From Thermoprotei archaeon (GTDB taxonomy: Archaea > Thermoproteota > Thermoprotei_A > Sulfolobales > NBVN01), in contig QMWS01000012.1 in NCBI GenBank assembly GCA_003661745.1, positions 1 to 11,476 of the forward strand: a stretch of 11,476 nt of DNA, written 5' to 3'. Positions within the stretch are counted from its first letter, which is position 1. Each line of letters opens with the position of its first letter. Below the pieces are notes generated by a model that had not been told where the DNA came from, made no database searches, and saw only the letters and a list, made by a program, of their open reading frames with translations. This document shows positions 7,269-11,476 of the stretch, piece by piece. A program made the position numbers and the translations under genes.

Positions 7269-7552
7269 TACCTACCACCTCCGTACCTCTTCAATCTTTC
7301 TTCAGGCCTACCCACTATTGAATCACCTCGTACTTCTACACTCACGGTGTCCGAGAGTTTAAAAACAAATACCCCACCAAACTTAGGTACTTTCTTCTCT
7401 CTTCCTTCATCGGTCATGACGACAAGCATGTTCCTAGTTTCATCAACTACCCTACCCTTAACGTTAATTAGTGATTTATCAGTATGGAACTTAACGTGGA
7501 CCCTAAGTCCTATTAATTCATGGTAAATTAAGTTAGATTTCGTTCTCCTCAT
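7268..7552 (-). CDS. rnp1: Ribonuclease P protein component 1 (Rpp29/Pop4 family)
   Basis: Protein subunit of archaeal RNase P, which matures tRNA 5' ends together with the catalytic RNA and other proteins (Pop5, Rpp30, Rpp21). Its 94 residues show the Sm-like Rpp29 barrel: HELIGLRVHV (11-20), VVDETRNML (35-43), KKVPKFGGVFVFKL (53-66) and the C-terminal GRPEERLK (81-88). Its place between L29 and S17 is classic for archaea. The ATG overlaps the L29 TAA; only a weak GGGAAG lies upstream, so translation probably depends on coupling. Confidence 0.95.
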   Translation of the reverse strand: MRRTKSNLIYHELIGLRVHVKFHTDKSLINVKGRVVDETRNMLVVMTDEGREKKVPKFGGVFVFKLSDTVSVEVRGDSIVGRPEERLKRYGGGR

Positions 7553-7767
7553 TACTTCTTCCCTTGCTTTTTCTTTAGCTCCTCCTCCCTCATTACAGTC
7601 AGTATGCGAGCTATGTTCTTCCTCACGACCCTTATTCTCCCTACATTAGTGAGTGTCCCTAGGAATGCCTGGGTTCTTAGCTTAATTAGCTCGATCCTTA
7701 AGTCATTAAGCAACTTCCTTCTTTCCTCAGGGGACATCTTCCTTATCTCATCTGCTGAGAGACTCAT
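7552..7767 (-). CDS. rpl29: 50S ribosomal protein L29 (uL29)
   Basis: Small two-helix large-subunit protein at the peptide exit tunnel rim, a docking site for SRP and chaperones. Its 71 residues are typical: MSPEERRKLLNDLRIELIKL, then TNVGRIRVVRKNIARILTVM with a lysine-rich end. The ATG overlaps the S3 TGA as ATGA, and GGGTGAG lies five bases upstream. There is no gap before rnp1, so no aIF1/SUI1-like gene fits between them. Confidence 0.96.
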   Translation of the reverse strand: MSLSADEIRKMSPEERRKLLNDLRIELIKLRTQAFLGTLTNVGRIRVVRKNIARILTVMREEELKKKQGKK

Positions 7768-8426
7768 GTGGCCTCACCCTTCTCCTGGAGCTTTTCTGAT
7801 GACTCACTTGCTGCCTGCTGCTGTACTTCCTCAGGCGGGGTTATTTTCACAATGTCGTCGGGCTCGCCCGGCTTGACGATAAGTACCTCAATGCCGTACA
7901 TTCCCGGCTTCCTCAATAAGTGTACAACAGCCCTATCAACGAGCCTCTCTACATGAGCTCCTGTCTTGTATACCTTGCCTGCCCTTAGCTTCTCGTAGCG
8001 TGCTCTCTCGCTAGTTAACTTACCGCTTATCACTATCTCAGCACCTACAGCACCAGCTGCCATGACTCTCCTAAGAGCAACGAATAAAGCTCTCCTAAAG
8101 TGATAGCCTCTCTCTATAGCTAAAGCCAACCTTGTCGCTACAACCCTCGCGTCGAGCTCTGGATTCTCTACCTGAGTAACTGTTATCTGCGGATTCTCTA
8201 TCTTAAAGTACTTCTCTAAGACCTCGGTAAGCTGGCGTATCGTCTGTCCTCTTCTACCTATTATTAGTGCTGGCCTATCAGCGTAAATAATCACGCGTGT
8301 TCCGAGGGGCGTCTTTATTAACTCAACCCTAGAGTATCCTGCACGCATAAAGTTCTTGGCTAGGTACTCATCGACCTTTAGCCTTAGGAGATTTAACTGA
8401 ATAAAGTGCTGCTTTATGTTGACCAA
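7764..8426 (-). CDS. rps3: 30S ribosomal protein S3 (uS3)
   Basis: Small-subunit protein at the mRNA entry channel. From the chosen TTG start it has 220 residues: VNIKQHFIQ N-terminus, LDEYLAKNF-type helix, KH-2 domain at about 37-75 with the GRRG loop (57-60), then the S3 C-terminal domain (GAEIVISGKLTSERARYEKL, YKTGAHVERLVDRAVVHL). An acidic, glutamine/serine-rich tail follows residue 197. The longest frame starts at a GTG (8432) that overlaps the L22 stop, but the GGAGGTG Shine-Dalgarno directly abuts or covers that codon. The TTG is five bases downstream and gives the family N-terminus. Confidence 0.94.
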   Translation of the reverse strand: MVNIKQHFIQLNLLRLKVDEYLAKNFMRAGYSRVELIKTPLGTRVIIYADRPALIIGRRGQTIRQLTEVLEKYFKIENPQITVTQVENPELDARVVATRLALAIERGYHFRRALFVALRRVMAAGAVGAEIVISGKLTSERARYEKLRAGKVYKTGAHVERLVDRAVVHLLRKPGMYGIEVLIVKPGEPDDIVKITPPEEVQQQAASESSEKLQEKGEAT

Positions 8427-8428
8427 GC

Positions 8429-8908
8429 TCACACCTCCTTAACAACTACTTCTAAGTGCGTTAAGGTCCTGAACTTAGGTGTTGACCTACCAAAAGCCCT
8501 AGGCATCCACCTCTTCAAGTATGGCCCCTTATGCGCCGCTGCGTGAATTATGACCAGCCTATCTACATCCAGATCCTTTACCTCGGCATTGTTTTCTACG
8601 TTTTTGAGGAGCCTGAGGATAAATTTAGCTGCCTTGACAGGGTACCTACCTATAGGGGATTTCCACCTTGGGAAACGCTCTGATAGCCCTCTTTTGTGAG
8701 CAATTGATAACTTATACCTAACGTAGGGTATTGGGACCTTCATCTTTATGACGTCCTCAAGAAGTTTTTCTGCCTCCTTAAGCTTCATACCTCTAATAAC
8801 CTTGAGTATCTCATAGGACTCCTTAAGTGATATGTCAGCATCCCAGAGCATAGCCTTAGCTGTCCTTTGCGGGTCAAGCTTCTTCACCGAGTAGTGCCAT
8901 GTAGGCAT
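8429..8908 (-). CDS. rpl22: 50S ribosomal protein L22 (uL22)
   Basis: Large-subunit protein lining the peptide exit tunnel. Its 159 residues match the archaeal/L17e form: WHYSVKKLDPQRTAKAMLWD (4-23), the helix MKLKEAEKLLEDVI (41-54), HKRGLSERFPRWKSPIGRYP (71-90), and the beta-hairpin tip KGPYLKRWMPRAFGRSTP (127-144). It is the first gene of the minus-strand run after the break. Normally S19 lies directly upstream, but here a divergent rtcB does. GGTGGTGA lies four bases before the ATG, and a TATA-like element sits about 45 bases upstream, so it probably heads its own transcript. Confidence 0.97.
   Translation of the reverse strand: MPTWHYSVKKLDPQRTAKAMLWDADISLKESYEILKVIRGMKLKEAEKLLEDVIKMKVPIPYVRYKLSIAHKRGLSERFPRWKSPIGRYPVKAAKFILRLLKNVENNAEVKDLDVDRLVIIHAAAHKGPYLKRWMPRAFGRSTPKFRTLTHLEVVVKEV
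8432..8438 (-). promoter_or_regulatory. Ribosome binding site for S3, favouring a TTG start
   Basis: Minus-strand GGAGGTG made by the last codons of L22. It is five bases before the TTG at 8426 and has no spacing to the GTG at 8432, so it argues for the TTG. Confidence 0.7.
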
Positions 8909-8950
8909 GCGTTCACCACCTTCTCCACTGCCTAGACCTTTTTAGGAGGG

Positions 8951-8968
8951 GCTTATAAGCTCATAAGC
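8951..8968. repeat. Palindrome / inverted repeat over the L22 promoter
   Basis: GCTTATAAGC at 8951-8960 is a perfect 10-base palindrome. Its left half also pairs with ATAAGC at 8963-8968 as a 6-base inverted repeat with a 6-base spacer. It coincides with the proposed L22 TATA box, so it could be an operator or only a symmetric TATA sequence. Occurrence elsewhere in the genome is unknown. Confidence 0.5.
8952..8958 (-). promoter_or_regulatory. Likely TATA box for the L22-onward transcript
   Basis: TTATAAG on the minus strand, preceded by a purine-rich stretch. The expected start of transcription about 25 bases downstream (near 8930) leaves a leader of roughly 20 bases that contains the L22 Shine-Dalgarno sequence. 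Because S19 is cut off from L22, a promoter is required here; the exact box is inferred. Confidence 0.55.
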
Positions 8969-9025
8969 TTTACTCTAAACTTAAACTAGCCATAAGGTCC
9001 CTATAACTTTTACCATAACGAAATG

Positions 9026-9033
9026 CTTTATTA
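9026..9033 (+). promoter_or_regulatory. Likely TATA box for rtcB
   Basis: CTTTATTA on the plus strand, directly preceded by CGAAATG, which resembles an archaeal BRE. A start about 25 bases downstream (near 9053-9056) would leave a leader of about 15 bases. That leader holds AGGGAGAT (9056-9063), a fair Shine-Dalgarno six bases before the rtcB ATG. Confidence 0.55.
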
Positions 9034-9069
9034 GTTTACATTACGGACTTGAGTTAGGGAGATTTCGGT

Positions 9070-10521
9070 ATGAGCCATAATATTCAGTTAAAGAGAGTTG
9101 ATGAGTACACTTGGGAAATACCTAAAGGAGTTAAGAAGTGCATGCGAGTACCTGCAGTTATCTTCGCAGATGAGTATCTACTAAGTAAAATGAGAGATGA
9201 CCTCACGCTAGTTCAGGCAGCTAATGTTGCCTGCCTCAGCGGCGTTCAGCTAGCAGTGTACGTTATGCCCGATGGACACCAAGGCTACGGATTCCCTATC
9301 GGTGGAGTCGCTGCAATGGACGTTAATGAGGGAGTAATATCACCTGGAGGCGTCGGCTACGACATCAACTGCGGTGTCAGGTTACTTAGGACAAACTTAA
9401 GTATCGATGACGTGAAGCCCAAGATAAAGGAGCTAGTAGATGAAATATTCCGTAACGTACCGTCAGGTGTTGGTAGTACAGGTAAGATAAGGCTGAGCAC
9501 AGGCGAGCTAGATAGAGTTCTTGAGGAAGGTGTTGAGTGGGCTATTAGGAGAGGCTTCGGCTGGGCTGACGACCCCGAACACATAGAGGAGAGAGGCTCT
9601 ATGAAGGGCGCTGACGCAAGTAAGGTGAGTAGCACTGCTAAAAGAAGAGGTGCCCCTCAGCTCGGTACCTTAGGAGCTGGCAATCACTTCCTAGAAATAC
9701 AGGTAGTTGACAAAATATACAACCCGACAGTAGCTAAGAAGCTAGGGATAGAATACGAGGGCCAAATAACGGTAATGATACACACAGGCTCGAGGGGTTT
9801 GGGCCATCAGGTAGCAAGTGACTACCTAGTAACTATGGAAAGAGCAATGCGTAGGTACAATATTACACCACCCGATAGAGAGCTAGCCTCAGTTCCATTT
9901 AACAGTAAGGAAGGCCAGGATTACTTCTCAGCTATGGCTGCTGCAGCTAATTACGCCTGGACTAACAGGCAGCTAATCACGCACTGGGTTCGCGAGTCAT
10001 TTGGCAGAGTATTTAGAACAGACCCCGACAAGCTCGACCTACACATAGTATACGATGTTGCCCACAATATAGCAAAGGTAGAGGAGCATGTAATCAACGG
10101 TAAGAGGATTAAAGTAGTGGTACACAGGAAGGGAGCTACTAGAGCATTTCCACCAGGACACCCAGAAATACCTAAAGATCACCGCGACATCGGTCAGGTA
10201 GTACTAATACCGGGATCCATGGGTACGGCAAGCTACGTAATGATCGGAATTCCTGAAGGAGCGAGAACATTTTACTCGGCCGCCCATGGTGCAGGACGCT
10301 GGCTATCCAGAGCCGCTGCTATAAGAACATACAACCCCGGAGTAATAACGCAGAACTTAATGAGTAAGGGCATCTATCTAAGGGCAGCAACAAGACGTGT
10401 AATAGCTGAAGAAGCGCCAGGTGCTTACAAGGACGTAGATAGGGTAGCCATGGTAACGCATAAGGTCAAGATAGCTGCCCTCGTTGCTAGACTGAGGCCA
10501 ATAGGTGTCGCTAAAGGTTAG
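9070..10521 (+). CDS. rtcB: RNA-splicing ligase RtcB (tRNA ligase)
   Basis: GTP- and Mn-dependent ligase that joins RNA 2',3'-cyclic phosphate (or 3'-phosphate) ends to 5'-OH ends; in archaea it seals tRNA exons after splicing. The 483 residues are full length and intein-free. Metal- and GTP-site residues are present: Asp98 and Cys101 in GVGYDINCGVRLL, Asn205-His206 in GAGNHF, His238 in MIHTGSRG, His332 in YDVAHN, and the guanylylated His406 in SAAHGAGR; the C-terminus has Lys482. A TAG five codons upstream fixes the start near ATG 9070. It reads opposite to all ribosomal genes, diverging from L22, with an unknown gene 6 bases downstream. Confidence 0.97.
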   Translation: MSHNIQLKRVDEYTWEIPKGVKKCMRVPAVIFADEYLLSKMRDDLTLVQAANVACLSGVQLAVYVMPDGHQGYGFPIGGVAAMDVNEGVISPGGVGYDINCGVRLLRTNLSIDDVKPKIKELVDEIFRNVPSGVGSTGKIRLSTGELDRVLEEGVEWAIRRGFGWADDPEHIEERGSMKGADASKVSSTAKRRGAPQLGTLGAGNHFLEIQVVDKIYNPTVAKKLGIEYEGQITVMIHTGSRGLGHQVASDYLVTMERAMRRYNITPPDRELASVPFNSKEGQDYFSAMAAAANYAWTNRQLITHWVRESFGRVFRTDPDKLDLHIVYDVAHNIAKVEEHVINGKRIKVVVHRKGATRAFPPGHPEIPKDHRDIGQVVLIPGSMGTASYVMIGIPEGARTFYSAAHGAGRWLSRAAAIRTYNPGVITQNLMSKGIYLRAATRRVIAEEAPGAYKDVDRVAMVTHKVKIAALVARLRPIGVAKG

Positions 10522-10527
10522 CCAATA

Positions 10528-10932
10528 ATGCCACTTAAAGTCCTGAGCAATGCATACGTGATTTTAAATCGCTTTATTTTACGGGCTAAGGTATTCTTAC
10601 ACGATAATTACTTAGTTATTAAACCTCTACCTAAGATAGGTTGCGTGCTGACCTCGGTAAAGGGGGCGCTGTCAAAGAAAGAAGCAGAGTTACTTATTAA
10701 GTCTACACTAAGTACTTCGGAAATAGCCATAAATAGAGATGATGTGCAGGGTATGGAGTACACGACACTACGTAAGAATAGAAAAGATATTGCTGAGTTA
10801 TTTAATATAAAAGAAGTTAAAGGAAATATATACAGAGTTACAATAAGGTATTCTGTAGACAATTTTGTGAGACTTATACTCCCTCAGAATGAGTTCATGA
10901 AGTTAAAGAATTACTTGTCAAAGTGTAAGTAG
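10528..10932 (+). CDS. Uncharacterised basic protein downstream of RtcB
   Basis: I do not recognise this 134-residue protein. It starts 6 bases after the rtcB stop, in the same frame, with a weak AGGT upstream, so it is very likely co-transcribed and perhaps co-translated with rtcB. It is strongly basic (24 Lys+Arg against 12 Asp+Glu) and has no signal peptide, clear membrane helix or cysteine motif (only Cys39 and Cys133). The pattern suggests mainly strands (AKVFLHDNYLVIK at 20-32, SEIAINRDDVQGMEY at 64-78, NIYRVTIRYSV at 100-110, NFVRLILP at 112-119) with a final helix (120-132). That order loosely recalls PH-like domains, but this is a guess. It does not look like archease, a known RtcB cofactor. 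Its GC by hand count is about 34%, lower than rtcB. Confidence 0.8.
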   Translation: MPLKVLSNAYVILNRFILRAKVFLHDNYLVIKPLPKIGCVLTSVKGALSKKEAELLIKSTLSTSEIAINRDDVQGMEYTTLRKNRKDIAELFNIKEVKGNIYRVTIRYSVDNFVRLILPQNEFMKLKNYLSKCK

Positions 10933-10933
10933 G

Positions 10934-11071
10934 ATGAAAACTGCTAACTTAAACGAACCTAAGCTAATACTAGACTTTGGTATTGGAGTGTTCAAGAAAA
11001 TGTTTGAAATTATATGTGGAATCCGTATACCTCTTAACTTCATACTACTTCATGGCAACGAAGAGCGTTGA
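10934..11071 (+). CDS. Possible 45-residue ORF after the unknown gene
   Basis: An ATG one base after the upstream stop (TAGGATG) opens a 45-codon frame ending in TGA, overlapping the 3' end of S19 on the other strand by 27 bases. The predicted peptide has a hydrophobic middle (KLILDFGIGVFKKMFEIICG) and no recognised motif. It has no clear Shine-Dalgarno sequence, and the opposite strand is also open here, so it may be chance. It could be a coupled small protein or a remnant. Confidence 0.2.
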   Translation: MKTANLNEPKLILDFGIGVFKKMFEIICGIRIPLNFILLHGNEER

Positions 11072-11476
11072 CCTTGTCGCCTTTAAGCCAGGCTCTCCGT
11101 GCTCAACCTTCTTTGTTGTTGGTGCAAATTCTCCTAGATAGTGACCTATCATCTCAGGGGTTATTTTAACTGGAACGAACTCCTTGCCGTTGTAGACGGC
11201 TATCGTTAAGCCCACCATCACTGGGAGAATTATCATATCTCTTACGTGAGTCTTAATCACGACGTTCTTTCCCTGAGCTAGTAGTTCCCTGGCCTTCATT
11301 ACCTTCTTAAGTAATTTCATTCTTGGAGAATCCTTAATGCCCATCTCGAGTCTTCTCATCTGCACCTTTGAGTCAGACTCCCTAAGTAAGGATCTTCTAG
11401 CTCTAGCTGGAAGCAGCTGCAGTAGCTGATCCATCGGCATGTTGAGTAGCTCCTCTAAGGTCTTGCCCCTGTACCT
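11045..11476 (-). CDS. rps19: 30S ribosomal protein S19, C-terminal part (runs off right edge)
   Basis: Small-subunit head protein that works with S13. The frame is open through the right edge with 143 residues visible. The ATG at 11440 is internal: the upstream codons read RYRGKTLEELLNM, the usual archaeal S19 beginning, so the true start lies outside. Signatures are LLPARARRSL, then KTHVRDMIILPVMVGLTIAV, EFVPVKITPEMIGHYLGEF and the end GLKATRSTLFVAMK. It should be followed by L22, but its 3' end faces the rtcB-linked genes instead. No strong U-run terminator is seen downstream. Confidence 0.96.
   Translation of the reverse strand, partial: RYRGKTLEELLNMPMDQLLQLLPARARRSLLRESDSKVQMRRLEMGIKDSPRMKLLKKVMKARELLAQGKNVVIKTHVRDMIILPVMVGLTIAVYNGKEFVPVKITPEMIGHYLGEFAPTTKKVEHGEPGLKATRSTLFVAMK

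Noticed and set aside
9070..10521. Intein in RtcB, as occurs in some archaea.
   Set aside because: The protein is 483 residues with continuous motifs and no insertion.
10519..10530. The unknown gene is in frame with rtcB across a TAG, suggesting read-through (for example pyrrolysine) into a fusion protein.
   Set aside because: RtcB ends with the normal family C-terminus, and ten of the 21 visible genes end in TAG, so TAG is a regular stop here.
10918..11043. Minus-strand 41-codon ORF just after S19, possibly a remnant of L22.
   Set aside because: It shows no similarity to L22, lacks a Shine-Dalgarno sequence, and a complete L22 is present at 8429-8908.
11438..11440. ATG at 11440 as the start of S19.
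   Set aside because: The frame continues upstream with the conserved S19 beginning RYRGKTLEELLNM to the window edge, so this Met is internal.

Overview
The window is the large archaeal ribosomal-protein cluster (the fused S10/spc region), read almost entirely on the minus strand. Only archaea and eukaryotes combine L32e, L19e, S4e and the RNase P subunit Rpp29 in such a run, so the organism is an archaeon. The AT-leaning composition, many ATA/AGG codons and strong Shine-Dalgarno sites fit a (probably thermophilic) member of the Thermoproteota/TACK group. That lineage call is an inference and could be wrong at phylum level. Ten of the 21 stop codons visible are TAG, so TAG is an ordinary stop here.

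Layout. From right to left on the minus strand: S19 (cut by the right edge), then an interruption, then L22, S3, L29, Rpp29 (RNase P), S17, L14, L24, S4e, L5, S14, S8, L6, L32e, L19e, L18, S5, L30, L15 and the N-terminal third of SecY (cut by the left edge). From L22 to L15 the genes overlap by 1 to 8 bases or are separated by no more than about 20 bases. Most have a Shine-Dalgarno sequence 4 to 7 bases before the start, often lying in the last codons of the upstream gene. These SD sites move the starts of S3 (TTG), S4e (GTG), L24 and S14 inward from the longest open frame.

The unusual part is 8909-11044. S19 and L22 are normally adjacent. Here a plus-strand pair sits between them: rtcB, an intact RNA-splicing ligase with all catalytic residues, followed 6 bases later by an unrecognised, very basic, AT-richer 134-residue protein, and possibly a 45-codon ORF. 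rtcB and L22 are divergent across a 161-bp spacer that has a TATA-like element for each direction and a palindrome over the L22 element. The 3' end of the rtcB pair faces the 3' end of S19. The classical operon is therefore split into two transcription units, and L22 onward must be driven from the new spacer.

Together the genes supply large- and small-subunit ribosomal proteins, the Sec translocon pore, one RNase P protein (tRNA 5' processing) and RtcB (tRNA exon joining and RNA repair). No mobile element, CRISPR array, tRNA or rRNA gene was seen. The most novel item is the uncharacterised protein coupled to RtcB.
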